NCBI GenBank assembly: GCA_030583665.1 | Contig: CP129469.1 | Span: 1,240,001 to 1,304,000 of the forward strand | Length of the DNA stretch: 64,000 nucleotides | Origin: Candidatus Jettenia sp. AMX2 | GTDB taxonomy: Bacteria; Planctomycetota; Brocadiia; Brocadiales; Brocadiaceae | Direction: 5' to 3' | Shown: piece after piece, positions 16,691 to 26,469 of the stretch | Position numbering within the stretch: the first letter of the stretch is position 1 | Layout: every line of letters begins with the position of its first letter | Translations under genes and position numbers: made by a program | Notes under the pieces: model-generated | What the model was told of the DNA's origin: nothing | Databases searched by the model: none | Seen by the model: only the letters and a program-made list of their open reading frames with translations

Positions 16691-17977
16691 GTGATTGAAA
16701 TAAAACCGTTGCAAGTAAAGATTGATGCAAGAGTGAGGGTGCCGGGTTCGAAAAGCTATACGAACCGTGCCCTTGTTACCGCGGCATTAGCCAACGGGAC
16801 ATCAACGGTTGCGAATGCCCTCTTCAGTGACGATACCAAATACATGGCTGGTGGTCTGAATGCCCTGGGCATATCTGTCGAAGAAAGACAAGAAGACCGG
16901 ATGTTTATAATACAGGGTAAAAACGGGGTCATTCCTGCAAAACAAGCGAATTTATTTGTTGGGAATGCAGGTACTGCCATGAGATTTTTAACAGCCATAC
17001 TAACGTTAGGGAATGGTATTTATGAAATAGACGGAATTGCACGTATGAGGCAAAGGCCTATTCAGGATTTGCTTGACGGATTGAAACAACTGGGGGCAGA
17101 GGTTGTATCAAAATATCATAACGGATGTCCTCCTGTAACGGTTCATGGAGAAGGATTGCCGGGTGGACAGGCTATAGTAAAAGGGGATTTAAGCAGTCAG
17201 TACCTTAGTGCCTTATTAATGACAGCGCCTTATGCAAAAAAAGATGTCTTAATAGAAATAAAAGGGGACCTGGTATCAAAACGTTATGTAGATATGACCC
17301 TCGCACTGATGCATCAGTTTGGCGTGAATGTAAATAACGATAAGTATAAGACTTTTTTTATAAAATCAGGACAACGGTACAAGGCAATACCTTATGAAGT
17401 TGAAGCAGATGCTTCATCTGCCTCTTATTTTTTTGCTGCAGCTGCTATTACCGGAGGAAAGGTTAGGGTGGAGGGAATCGGGCGCAAGTCTTTACAGGGT
17501 GATGTTCACTTTATTGATGTCCTGGGGAGAATGGGTTGTAAGGTTACGATGGAGGATGATTGGATAGAGGTTCAGGGAAATACACTTCGGGGAATAGATG
17601 TTGATATGGGTGATATGCCTGATGTGGCGCAGACATTGGCATCCGTAGCGGTATTCGCTCATGGAAAGACGAGGGTAAGAAACGTGAAGAATATGCGTAT
17701 AAAGGAGACTGACCGTATTGCTGCTGTAGTACATGAACTGCGGAGGATGGGAATTGCTGTAAAAGAATTTGAGGACGGTTTTGAGATCAGTCCTTCTCCT
17801 CCAAAACCTGCTGAAATAGAGACCTATGATGACCATCGTATGGCAATGAGTTTTGCATTGATAGGGTTGCGTGCAAATGGAATATTTATCAAAAATCCGG
17901 AATGTGTAGCAAAGACATTTCCCGGTTATTTTCAAAAAATAGAAGCGCTCAGGAATGGCTATGTTGGCCTCTCTTAA
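16691..17977 (+). CDS. aroA: 3-phosphoshikimate 1-carboxyvinyltransferase (EPSP synthase)
   Basis: The enzyme joins shikimate-3-phosphate and phosphoenolpyruvate in chorismate synthesis. The 428-residue protein shows VPGSKSYTNRALV at its start, GNAGTAMRFLTA near residue 95 and RIKETDRI near 340. Both halves of the two-domain fold are present. The GTG at 16691 is chosen because the protein then starts just before the VPGSKS strand as usual and ATGGGG lies 10 bases upstream; a GTG at 16661 is possible. Confidence 0.95.
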   Translation: MIEIKPLQVKIDARVRVPGSKSYTNRALVTAALANGTSTVANALFSDDTKYMAGGLNALGISVEERQEDRMFIIQGKNGVIPAKQANLFVGNAGTAMRFLTAILTLGNGIYEIDGIARMRQRPIQDLLDGLKQLGAEVVSKYHNGCPPVTVHGEGLPGGQAIVKGDLSSQYLSALLMTAPYAKKDVLIEIKGDLVSKRYVDMTLALMHQFGVNVNNDKYKTFFIKSGQRYKAIPYEVEADASSASYFFAAAAITGGKVRVEGIGRKSLQGDVHFIDVLGRMGCKVTMEDDWIEVQGNTLRGIDVDMGDMPDVAQTLASVAVFAHGKTRVRNVKNMRIKETDRIAAVVHELRRMGIAVKEFEDGFEISPSPPKPAEIETYDDHRMAMSFALIGLRANGIFIKNPECVAKTFPGYFQKIEALRNGYVGLS

Positions 17978-18030
17978 CAAAATCCACAATCCAAAATACA
18001 AATCCAGATAAATACTTTCTTTGGTTGCTT

Positions 18031-19140
18031 ATGATTTTGCCGGATGTTAATGAAAAATATATGGCAATTGCCCTGGAATTAGCAGAAAAAGGGCGGGGAA
18101 AGGTAGAGCCGAATCCCATGGTTGGTGCAGTGCTGGTAAAAAATGGCGAGATTGTCGGAACGGGTTATCATCAGTCTTTCGGAGGGGCTCATGCAGAGAT
18201 GCATGCAATAAAAGAAGGAGGAGATAATTGCAGGGGGGCAGCTCTCTATGTTTCGATGGAACCTTGTGCGCATTATGGCAAGACTGCACCCTGTACCGAT
18301 GCCATTATTAAGGCAGGCATTGTAAGGGTCGTGCTGGCAATTATTGATCCGAATCCTGTTACTTCAGGCAAGGGGATACAGCAGTTAAAGGATGCAGGGG
18401 TTGAGGTCACGGTCGGCGTTATGGAAAAAGAAGCCAAAAGGCTTAATACCCCTTTCCTGAAAATGATGCAAAGGGGGTTACCCTATGTGATTGTGAAGTG
18501 GGCTATGTCGCTTGATGGGAAGATTGCCACCCGTACCGGTGATTCAAAATGGATTTCCTGTGAGGAATCCCGTGAATATGTACATAAGATTCGCGGGCAG
18601 GTAGATGGTATTTTAGTTGGTATTAATACCGTGCTACGCGATGACCCGTTACTGACCTGCCGTATTGAAGGGGGAAGAAATCCCAGGAGGATTATTGTCG
18701 ATAGCAATGCTTCGCTTCCTTTGAATTGCCGCCTTATCAGTACTCTTCATGAAAGCGAGGTGATTGTTGCCGTAAATCAAAATGCCCCCCAGCAGCGTAT
18801 CGGGAAATTACAACAGTCAGGATGCCGGGTACTTCAGATAAAGAGTCCGGGAAGGCTGGTGGATCTCAAAGGACTCCTTGTGTTACTGGCTGAAATGAGA
18901 CTGACAAATATTCTTGTGGAGGGAGGCAGCAGGGTGATAACTTCTCTGATTGACGAACACCTTGCTGATAAGGGTATCATTTTTATTGCCCCTATTATTA
19001 TAGGAGGGGAGGGCGCTGATTCGCCTGTACTCGGGAAAGGCATTGAAAATATATCTGAAGCAGTTGGAATCAGCGATATATTGGTAAAGAGATTTCTGGA
19101 CGATATTGTAATAGAGGGCATCCTGAACTATAATTATTAA
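18031..19140 (+). CDS. ribD: riboflavin biosynthesis bifunctional deaminase/reductase
   Basis: The 369-residue protein performs the second and third steps of riboflavin synthesis. The N-terminal zinc deaminase shows GAHAEMHAI and MEPCAHYGKTAPC. The C-terminal reductase begins VKWAMSLDGKIATRTG and contains NILVEGGSRV. The frame is open upstream into aroA, but the ATG at 18031 (MILPDVNEKY) gives the normal length; its ribosome site is weak. The other rib genes are not in the window. Confidence 0.95.
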   Translation: MILPDVNEKYMAIALELAEKGRGKVEPNPMVGAVLVKNGEIVGTGYHQSFGGAHAEMHAIKEGGDNCRGAALYVSMEPCAHYGKTAPCTDAIIKAGIVRVVLAIIDPNPVTSGKGIQQLKDAGVEVTVGVMEKEAKRLNTPFLKMMQRGLPYVIVKWAMSLDGKIATRTGDSKWISCEESREYVHKIRGQVDGILVGINTVLRDDPLLTCRIEGGRNPRRIIVDSNASLPLNCRLISTLHESEVIVAVNQNAPQQRIGKLQQSGCRVLQIKSPGRLVDLKGLLVLLAEMRLTNILVEGGSRVITSLIDEHLADKGIIFIAPIIIGGEGADSPVLGKGIENISEAVGISDILVKRFLDDIVIEGILNYNY

Positions 19141-19222
19141 ACCGGATCTGTGAATCCCTGAACCTGTTTCGTTCAAAGTAACGATCCATATACATATCTT
19201 TCGAAGGTCAGATTGCAGGTGG

Positions 19223-19393
19223 TTACACATTATCCATTTCACCATCTTCGTCGTCTAATGCCCTCTCAATTTCAAATTCTATTTCTTTTCTGGGATCCAA
19301 TACTAATTTTTTGTATCGTTCTTTGATTAATGCGAGCCTTTCAATTTTCCTTTGCTGAGTATCTGAAGAATGATTATTAATACCTAAAATCAT
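19223..19393 (-). CDS. small hypothetical protein
   Basis: A 56-residue, charged protein (MILGINNHSSDTQQRKIERL at the start, acidic tail EDGEMDNV). The ATG at 19393 is preceded by GGAG at a good distance, which is the main reason to believe it is translated. The middle is probably one amphipathic helix rich in Glu, Arg and Lys. I do not recognise the family. It is convergent with ribD and lies downstream of guaA on the other side of a repeat. Confidence 0.5.
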   Translation of the reverse strand: MILGINNHSSDTQQRKIERLALIKERYKKLVLDPRKEIEFEIERALDDEDGEMDNV

Positions 19394-19578
19394 TTGATTT
19401 ATCTCCAAAAATAATTTCTTATGGTATAAAAAAAATACTAATGAGTTTGTAAAATTTCGGTAAAATTATATAATCAAAGAAGTTCATGTCAAGCCAAATT
19501 CCATAAAATATTTCCCTTAATACACGCGAGGGAAAAAGACCGCTTTGCTTGCAGCATGTAATACATTTTTCTATGATT

Positions 19579-19608
19579 ATTGCGAAGAGCAAAGCGACAA
19601 AGCAATCT
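19579..19608. repeat. 30-bp GAAGC-type dispersed repeat
   Basis: ATTGCGAAGAGCAAAGCGAC then AAAGCAATCT; a relative of the element at 6041-6070. Confidence 0.65.
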
Positions 19609-19647
19609 TAATTGTACCTGGAATACAGCATATTAATGCAGTGTTTA

Positions 19648-21198
19648 TTATTCCCACTCAATGGTACTTGGCGGTTTGGTACTGATGTCATAAACAACAC
19701 GGTTAACGCCTTTTACTTCATTAATAATCCGGCTTGCAATGGTGCCCAGAATTTCATACGGGATATGACACCAGTCGGCAGTCATAAAATCAGTTGTTTC
19801 CACCGCACGAATGGCAATGATATTTTCATAGCTCCTTTCGTCTCCCATAACCCCTACGGTGCTTACCGGCAAGAGTACTGCAAAACATTGTGATATAGAC
19901 CGGTAGAGTCCTGCCTTTCGTATCTCTTCGATAAGTATTTTATCGGCGGTACGGAGTATGTTCAGCCGTGGCAAAGTTATTTCACCAATAATCCTGATAG
20001 CCAGTCCGGGACCAGGAAAAGGATGCCGCCAGACCAACTCTTCCGGCAGGCCAAGCTCTTCACCAATCCTGCGTACTTCATCTTTAAATAAGAACCGTAA
20101 CGGTTCTACGAGTTCAAAACCTAACTCTTCCGGCAGCCCTCCGACATTATGGTGACTTTTAATGGTTACCGTTGGTCCCCCATGCGCAGGAATGCTCTCG
20201 ATGACATCAGGATACAGGGTTCCCTGAGCAAGGAATCTTACCCCTGATATCTTTTTTGCCTCCTCCTTAAAGATTTCTATGAATTCATGTCCGATAACCT
20301 TCCGTTTCATTTCGGGATCAGTTATTCCTTTCAGTTTCTGCAGGAACCGGTCTTGAGCATTGATGGTATGCAAATCTACCGTAAAAGTATTTTTGAAGGT
20401 TTTCACAACCTCCTTTGCCTCATAATTCCTTAAAAGGCCGTTATCAACAAAAATACAGGAAAGACGGTTTCCTATGGCCTTGTGAATAAGCGCCGCAGTT
20501 ACAGCGGAATCAACTCCGCCTGATAATCCGCAAACCACCCTTCCCTCACCGACCAGATTACGGATGTCTTCTAAAGATTTTTCTATATAAGAATGCATCT
20601 TCCAGTTGCCGGTGCATCCGCATATCTCATAAAGAAAATTACGTATGATCTGGTTCCCCTGGACGGTATGGGTTACTTCCGGATGGAATTGTATACCGTA
20701 AAATGCACTGTGTTTATGCATTGCGGCTGTGAACGGGCAATTCTGAGTGAATGCAAGGGATTCAAACTCGGGGGGCAATTCGAAAATCTGATCCCCGTGG
20801 CTCATCCATACCGTAATATTTCTGGTAAGTGATTTGAATAATTTACTTGCATTGTTTACTGTGCAGGATGTCCTTCCATATTCACGTGCAGTTGCAGGTT
20901 TTACGGTAGCCCCCAGCATCTGACACCCTAATTGCATTCCATAACAGATACCCAAAACAGGGACTTCCAGCCTGACGATTTCTTCGTCACACCGTGGAGC
21001 ATTTTCCACATAAACACTTGCAGGGCCACCGCTGAGGATAATCCCCTTCGGATGTATCTTCCGTATTTCTTCTGCGGTAATCCTGTGGGATACTATTTCA
21101 CTAAATACATTATTCTCACGTACCCTCCGTGCAATAAGCTGTGTATATTGTGATCCGAAATCAAGGATAAGAATTTTTTCATTATTTTCTTCAATCAT
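19648..21198 (-). CDS. guaA: GMP synthase (glutamine-hydrolysing)
   Basis: The protein converts XMP to GMP. The 516-residue form starts at the ATG at 21198, preceded by AGGAA. The N-terminal class I amidotransferase shows ILDFGSQY and the nucleophile in [10 protein letters not shown], with FHPEVTHT. The ATP pyrophosphatase loop is [16 protein letters not shown]. The C-terminal dimerisation domain ends in [11 protein letters not shown], as in the family. Confidence 0.97.
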   Translation of the reverse strand: MIEENNEKILILDFGSQYTQLIARRVRENNVFSEIVSHRITAEEIRKIHPKGIILSGGPASVYVENAPRCDEEIVRLEVPVLGICYGMQLGCQMLGATVKPATAREYGRTSCTVNNASKLFKSLTRNITVWMSHGDQIFELPPEFESLAFTQNCPFTAAMHKHSAFYGIQFHPEVTHTVQGNQIIRNFLYEICGCTGNWKMHSYIEKSLEDIRNLVGEGRVVCGLSGGVDSAVTAALIHKAIGNRLSCIFVDNGLLRNYEAKEVVKTFKNTFTVDLHTINAQDRFLQKLKGITDPEMKRKVIGHEFIEIFKEEAKKISGVRFLAQGTLYPDVIESIPAHGGPTVTIKSHHNVGGLPEELGFELVEPLRFLFKDEVRRIGEELGLPEELVWRHPFPGPGLAIRIIGEITLPRLNILRTADKILIEEIRKAGLYRSISQCFAVLLPVSTVGVMGDERSYENIIAIRAVETTDFMTADWCHIPYEILGTIASRIINEVKGVNRVVYDISTKPPSTIEWE

Positions 21199-21270
21199 TT
21201 TGCGTTCCTGCATATAATTCATATAAAATCGTTTGAATTTTATTCTATACTAAAACAGAATATCTACTAA

Positions 21271-23007
21271 ATGGCAATGAAAAATATTGCTTATGAAGTA
21301 CCCGGAAAGGACAAAGAAATTTTTCTTGATCCTCCAATAAACCGCATACCGGATTTACTGGCAGCAAACAGGAAAAAGATGCTTGATTACGGATTTAAAG
21401 TCGCTGGCATTCCCTTTCAGGTAGTACGTGAAAAGACAAGAAAAGACATCCTGTACATGTCTCAGCGCTATACAGCGAAGATTCAATCTCTTTTTTGCAA
21501 TAACCAGAAAGAGGGATATTTCTCTGTACGGAACGGAAATCAAAATGAAATGCGGTCCGGTGAAAGGGGGGATAAAACTCATGGAAAAGAAATAACGATG
21601 GATTGCAAGGCAATCAGGGACATTGCGATTATACAAACCGGTCACGAGCCTGTTTTGTATTACCCCGGCATATGGATAAAGAATCATCTGATCCATTATC
21701 TATCTGAAAAGCTGAATGGCATAGGCGTTAATATGATCGTAGACAATGATGCGTGTAATGCAGGCTTTCTTTTTATGCCGGTTTTATCACACGAACAGGC
21801 GTCTGTTCAGAAGGTAATGCTCGTAGAAGGTAAGGCTAAAATGGCTTATGAGGAGGTTGTGTTCAATGATCTCAGGAAGATCATGCAATTCAGAGAAGAG
21901 GTGCTGGCCTTATTCAGGAAAAATGCCACCAACCAAAGGGTGAAGACGGCAAACGAAGGTATGCAAACGATGTTTGAGTGGTTTACGGATGCTATCACAA
22001 GATACTATAACAGGGGTTGTACAGATATGGCAGGTTTACTGACTGCGGTGCGGTGTGCATTGGAGAAAGAGTTCTGCATTCATAACCTCGAAGTTCCCGT
22101 TTCCCGGATAGGTGACATAGAAGGTTTTTCTTGTTTTCTTCTGCATATTATCTATGATGCAAGCCGTTTTGCAGAAATATATAACAACACATTACATGAA
22201 TACCGGCATGTTCATAACATACGTACAAAGGCTAATCCGATGCCTGACCTGGTGATTACGGAGAACCTGATTGAGATACCTTTTTGGGTATGGACAACCG
22301 GCGGCAACAGGATGAAGTGTTTTGTAGTAAATGAAAAAGAGTCCATAAAGGTTACGGATGGTTCAGAGACCCTGATTACTTTATCGAAGAATGAAGCCGT
22401 CCCACAGCATAGAGCAAGGTTAAAGGACTTAACAAAAAAAGGGATTAAACTTCGTCCGCGGGCAATTACCACAAGCATGTTCTCCCGGCTGCTATTTTCC
22501 GATATTTTTGTTCATGGAATTGGCGGGGCAAAGTATGATGTGATTACCGATGCGATTATCAGGGAATATTTCGGAGTTATTCCTCCAGGCTTTATCACGG
22601 TTTCCGCTACGCTCTTTCTTCCGTTGGAAGCATGTGATCTTGATATTACCGATTTACAACGCCGCCAGCACGAAATTCAGGATATTTGGTATAATCCCGG
22701 CCGATATGCATCAAACGAGATACAGAGAAATACAGAATTTATGCAAAAAGCTGAAGAAAAGCAAGCACTCCTAAAGGCGATGGCTGGCTGCAGTGCAGGT
22801 GATAAGAAACAGTATTTTAACAGAATCAGGGAGTTAAATGCACAAATGCATCACCTCATGCGTGATGAAATTCTCAGGAGAGAGGAAGACGTAAAGAAGA
22901 TGGAGGACAAACGACTCTATAATGAAGTAGTAAGATTTCGGGAATATCCTATTTACCTCTATCCAATGCCAGTGTTGCAGAAGTACTTTCAGCATGTTTT
23001 TTCTTGA
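21271..23007 (+). CDS. conserved protein of unknown function, weakly BshC-like
   Basis: A 578-residue soluble protein. Two stretches recall BshC, the enzyme that adds cysteine in bacillithiol synthesis: QTGHEPVLYYPGIWIKN near residue 130 (compare the QQ/GLxTGP region) and LRPRAITTSMFSRLLFSD with FVHGIGGAKYD near 400. A charged helical region near 500-560 has coiled-coil character. The resemblance is weak and I do not assign the function. The start is the ATG at 21271 or 21277; no clear ribosome site is seen. Its 3' end overlaps the convergent next gene by 59 bases. Confidence 0.6.
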   Translation: MAMKNIAYEVPGKDKEIFLDPPINRIPDLLAANRKKMLDYGFKVAGIPFQVVREKTRKDILYMSQRYTAKIQSLFCNNQKEGYFSVRNGNQNEMRSGERGDKTHGKEITMDCKAIRDIAIIQTGHEPVLYYPGIWIKNHLIHYLSEKLNGIGVNMIVDNDACNAGFLFMPVLSHEQASVQKVMLVEGKAKMAYEEVVFNDLRKIMQFREEVLALFRKNATNQRVKTANEGMQTMFEWFTDAITRYYNRGCTDMAGLLTAVRCALEKEFCIHNLEVPVSRIGDIEGFSCFLLHIIYDASRFAEIYNNTLHEYRHVHNIRTKANPMPDLVITENLIEIPFWVWTTGGNRMKCFVVNEKESIKVTDGSETLITLSKNEAVPQHRARLKDLTKKGIKLRPRAITTSMFSRLLFSDIFVHGIGGAKYDVITDAIIREYFGVIPPGFITVSATLFLPLEACDLDITDLQRRQHEIQDIWYNPGRYASNEIQRNTEFMQKAEEKQALLKAMAGCSAGDKKQYFNRIRELNAQMHHLMRDEILRREEDVKKMEDKRLYNEVVRFREYPIYLYPMPVLQKYFQHVFS

Positions 23008-23986
23008 GTGTGAGATAAAGATAGGCACCTGTAATGATACTTAAGATACCAGCGATAATGACCAGATCAACCTTGAATGTGCGAATAGAATTGAATGCCT
23101 CATCTACATCGATTTCTACCAGCAATGCCCAATTGATATCCCGTAAATTATCAAGGGGGGTATATGCACTTATTACAGGGACATTACGAAAGTCATTTGC
23201 AATCTTAATGTCGCTATTTCCCCGGAGGGCATCAAGTGCTGCTTTTGTTCTGACTTCAAGTTTGAGAACGGTATTTTCGGTATAAAATCTTGACTTTGAG
23301 CGCATGAATCTGTCTTCTCCTACAAGATACATCTTACCGGTATTACCGAGTCCGTCCCTTTGTGATATGATGATATCAATTTTGGAGTAAGGCATTTCTG
23401 CAATAACAACGCCTATAAGCTTGCGGGCCTGGTCGTGCACGGGAGATGCCACCAGAAAGATAAAATCTTTTGCATCTTCACTCCAGAGAAGATCAGACAT
23501 TTTAACATGATCAACCGCTTCCTGAAACACTTCTCCAATAGTGAAAGAACTGTATTCACCTGTTTTTATATTTGTACCAACGTACTTGTCCTCTTTTACC
23601 CCAAACACAACATTCCCATCCGTATCGACGAGCAATATATTATAATACCCGTATTGTCTCTCAAAGTGTTCTATTAACTGGCCAAAATAGCTGTCAATTT
23701 GCCTGTATGCAGGGCTTTGTAAACCACCATTTTTAAAGGCAAGGGCATATCTGGGTAAGCTTTGAACAACTATCGGGTTCCTTGCAAGTACGTTAATATC
23801 TCCGTATCTGGCATAAAAAAAATTCTGTATTTGTAGTTTTTTAATTTCCCGCACGGAAATTAAATGATTTTTTATCTCTTCACTCAAGGCAGCAGTGAGG
23901 ATTTTAAATGCCAGCGGCCCCAGGATGACCAGAAATATCAGAAATGCAATACCAAAGGCTATGAATATTCTTCGTACCGGTTTCAA
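22949..23986 (-). CDS. Cache-domain membrane sensor without output domain
   Basis: The 345-residue protein has a transmembrane segment at residues 8-30, a large external part of double-Cache type (YGDINVLARNPIVVQSLPRY; LVDTDGNVVFGVKEDKYVG; MYLVGEDRFM; VISAYTPL; WALLVEIDVDEAF), and a second membrane segment near 305-327. Such domains sense small ligands for chemoreceptors, kinases or cyclases. Here the protein ends 18 residues behind the second membrane helix, with no HAMP, kinase, GGDEF or methyl-accepting region. It may be truncated or may signal through a partner. Confidence 0.8.
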   Translation of the reverse strand: MKPVRRIFIAFGIAFLIFLVILGPLAFKILTAALSEEIKNHLISVREIKKLQIQNFFYARYGDINVLARNPIVVQSLPRYALAFKNGGLQSPAYRQIDSYFGQLIEHFERQYGYYNILLVDTDGNVVFGVKEDKYVGTNIKTGEYSSFTIGEVFQEAVDHVKMSDLLWSEDAKDFIFLVASPVHDQARKLIGVVIAEMPYSKIDIIISQRDGLGNTGKMYLVGEDRFMRSKSRFYTENTVLKLEVRTKAALDALRGNSDIKIANDFRNVPVISAYTPLDNLRDINWALLVEIDVDEAFNSIRTFKVDLVIIAGILSIITGAYLYLTLKKKHAESTSATLALDRGK

Positions 23987-24110
23987 TGGATTGTTCTATA
24001 GTGAAAAAATGTATCAGGAATAAAATAAACAACATTGATAAAAATTATTTTTACCGATGGGAATTTGTTTGTCAAGTTTTTAAGCCGGAGTATCTTCTGT
24101 AAGAGGTAAA

Positions 24111-24153
24111 ACAAAAAGGCGTTTTTGCAGACAAGCCACAAAAACGCCTTCCA
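24111..24153 (-). terminator. rho-independent terminator of the Cys-rich protein gene
   Basis: AAGGCGTTTTTG and its complement CAAAAACGCCTT form a 12-bp stem. On the minus strand a T-rich run (TTTTTGTTTT) follows. Confidence 0.85.
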
Positions 24154-24190
24154 AATTAGCGGTCAAAGTCCGCTTTTGAACCATTCTTAC

Positions 24191-24487
24191 TTATGATTCT
24201 TTATGTTCCTTACAACAGTCTTTACCGTTTTTACATCCCTTTTTGAATGTGGCTTCGCAATTCTTACAGCATAAAACAACTGTTTTCCCTTCACATTCAA
24301 CCTGTACACCTTTGCCCTTATCTACAACCTTTCCGCAAACAACACATTTGATTTCTTTTTGTTCAGCGGCAGCAGCATCTTTTGTACCACAGCAACTGCC
24401 GGCAAAAGTCATTTTATTAGCAACAGAAGCGGTTGTTAGGGCAAAAGCAATACCTACAATACCTGCAAAATATCCAATACGTATCAC
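24191..24487 (-). CDS. Cys-rich periplasmic protein with TRASH-like metal-binding motif
   Basis: The GTG at 24487 is chosen because GGAGG lies 5 bases upstream; upstream extension would break the signal peptide. The 98-residue protein has a signal peptide, then SCCGTK, then IKCVVCGKVVDKGKG and VLCCKNCEATF, ending in a Cys/Lys-rich tail. CxxC followed after some 20 residues by CCxxC resembles TRASH domains, which bind copper or other soft metals in metallochaperones and sensors. The metal is unknown. It is a single-gene unit with its own terminator. Confidence 0.7.
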   Translation of the reverse strand: MIRIGYFAGIVGIAFALTTASVANKMTFAGSCCGTKDAAAAEQKEIKCVVCGKVVDKGKGVQVECEGKTVVLCCKNCEATFKKGCKNGKDCCKEHKES

Positions 24488-24608
24488 ATTTTCCTCCTTC
24501 AGGAATAAAACAACGAATAAAATATCCGACACTAACTACAATATAGTATAAAAGATTTATCCATATAATCAAAGAAAAATAGTAACACTTTCATGTGTCT
24601 TACTCAGG

Positions 24609-25976
24609 TTATTTTTCCTGTACATCCTTTACACAGCGAAATCCCAATGCCTGATTGTACAGATCAGGCCGTTCCGATTTTCTGGTATCTGTCCGCACCT
24701 GAAATGGCTGAGAAAAACGTGAGCCGCTCCGTATCACACGCCTGAGACCTTCGCCCGGACCTTTGGGATTTTTTGACGGGGATTCTTTGTAATAAAAATC
24801 GTGATACCAATCGGCACACCATTCATAAACGCTGCCGGCCATATCATAGCATCCGTAAATACTCTTGCCGCTTTCAATACTCCCGACAGGCTTTGGTTCA
24901 CCGGTGAGGTTGCAACGTGCAGGGTCCCATTCATTTCCCCAGGGGAACTTTCTCCCGTCCGGCCCCCTTGCGGCCTTTTCCCATTCCGCCTCGGTTGGTA
25001 AGCGCTTTCCTGCCCAGGTAGCATAAGCATATGCATCAAACCAATCAATCCGTACAACAGGATAATCCGGCATACTATAATATTCATTATCCCAGAATTT
25101 GGGGGTGTGATCCTTTCCACTTGGTTCATCTTTATGGCATTTACTGTGATCGTTTGTTCTTTTTATATAATCCAGAAATTCCCAGTATTGTGCATTTGTT
25201 ACCTCATAGCAGTCAATTTCGTATGCGTCCAGGTATACTCTGTGCTGGGGATATGCGTCATCCCTTGCATCATTTGTACCCATAAGAAACTCTCCTGCCG
25301 GTATGAGGACACTGCCATATTTTTCTTTCTGTCCGGCTAATGCCTCCTGCATGATATTGTCCCGGCTTTTGTACTCGCTCAGGATTTTTTTTCGCTTTTC
25401 CAATGCCTGTTTGAGAATAACTATGTAGCTTTGTATTTCTGTAAGGTCTTTTGCATTGGGTGCAAGCACAATATATTTTTGCATATGGTAGATGGCCTGT
25501 TCGGGATTCCCCAGTCTGCTATAAAGCCAGCCCATATTATAATGGAGCTGAGGGAAATCGGGAAATAGTTCTTCTGCCTTTTTGTATGAATTCAGTGCTG
25601 AATCGTATGCTTCCGCATCGCAGTAATCATTACCGGCCTGATAATATTTTTTAGCAAGTTCAATTTGTTGTTCCTGGTCATCTTCTTTCCGTGTGGATAG
25701 TACCTCTGATTCCGGAACAAGTTTCTTGCCGTGCTCTCTGCAAAATTTTTCTCCGGGAAAACCTTCTTTTCCACATTCAGGGCAGATCATTTTTGCTGAT
25801 ATTTCTATTAACCGGGTGCCGTCTTCGCCACAAAATTTTATTTCTTCAGGGTATATTTTATTACAGGTCGGGCATTGTTTGACCATTGTCCCTGCTGTTA
25901 CGGGACAAAGATATGAAATAAGGATAAAGCACGGGATAGCGATACAAAATAAAGGAATAGAATAGATTTTTTTCAT
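24609..25976 (-). CDS. formylglycine-generating-enzyme-like protein with zinc ribbons and TPRs
   Basis: The 455-residue protein has an N-terminal membrane or signal segment, then two zinc-ribbon-like units (CPTCNKIYPEEIKFC and CPECGKEGFPGEKFC), then TPR-like helices (residues about 105-190), then an FGE-sulfatase domain: GSVLIPAGEFLMGTN, YEVTNAQYWEFLDY, GKRLPTEAEWEKAARG, AGSVYEWCADWY and a final GFRCV. True formylglycine-generating enzymes modify sulfatases; many FGE-fold proteins do not. No sulfatase gene is nearby. The combination of zinc ribbon, TPR and FGE is unusual and suggests protein interaction at the membrane. Confidence 0.85.
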   Translation of the reverse strand: MKKIYSIPLFCIAIPCFILISYLCPVTAGTMVKQCPTCNKIYPEEIKFCGEDGTRLIEISAKMICPECGKEGFPGEKFCREHGKKLVPESEVLSTRKEDDQEQQIELAKKYYQAGNDYCDAEAYDSALNSYKKAEELFPDFPQLHYNMGWLYSRLGNPEQAIYHMQKYIVLAPNAKDLTEIQSYIVILKQALEKRKKILSEYKSRDNIMQEALAGQKEKYGSVLIPAGEFLMGTNDARDDAYPQHRVYLDAYEIDCYEVTNAQYWEFLDYIKRTNDHSKCHKDEPSGKDHTPKFWDNEYYSMPDYPVVRIDWFDAYAYATWAGKRLPTEAEWEKAARGPDGRKFPWGNEWDPARCNLTGEPKPVGSIESGKSIYGCYDMAGSVYEWCADWYHDFYYKESPSKNPKGPGEGLRRVIRSGSRFSQPFQVRTDTRKSERPDLYNQALGFRCVKDVQEK

Positions 25977-26469
25977 ATGCTCCTTACGATAAAAAATTAA
26001 ATGGTATAGAAATTTTCATTTTGTTTAAGCGTCTTTGCAGACACGAGCAAATATAAAATCCTCCTTAGAAAAGGGGAAACAAGGGGGTTGTAAAAATCGG
26101 GAGAAACCACAACCCCCTAAATCCCTCTTTGTTAAGGGGAAGTTGAGGAATTCCTCCTTAATAAAGGGGGCAGGGGGTTGTTTTTAACCTGCATGTGCCG
26201 TGTAATGAAAAAGACACTGTCAAAAGCAGCATAATTTAATTTAATGTTTAGGAATTTCAAACTGTTAGTTCCTCCCCCCTGTCTGCGTGCGGTGACGCAC
26301 AGGCAGGCTCGATGGGGGAGGTTCGGTGGGGGTGAAAGGAACAATCTGTGATCACCCTTCCTTAATCCCCTCCGTCAAGGGAGGGAAAATGTGTTTTTTA
26401 GTCGCCGAAGGCCTAATTTGAACAGTTATTTTATGACAAACCCTAACATTTATCACTGACACCCATCAC
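25977..26469. other. repeat-rich intergenic region
   Basis: No gene is seen. It holds inverted AAGGGGGTTGT and ACAACCCCCT runs (about 26089-26122), GGGGGAGG-type palindromes (near 26270-26320) and copy B of the 105-bp repeat. Confidence 0.7.
26314..26418. repeat. 105-bp dispersed repeat, copy B (inverted)
   Basis: Reverse complement of 5912-6016 with about five substitutions and no gaps. Ends in GTCGCCGAAGGCCTAATT. Confidence 0.85.

Noticed and set aside
17492-18001. 169-codon minus-strand frame across the aroA 3' end
   Set aside because: Antisense to the RIKETDR region of aroA; no ribosome site.
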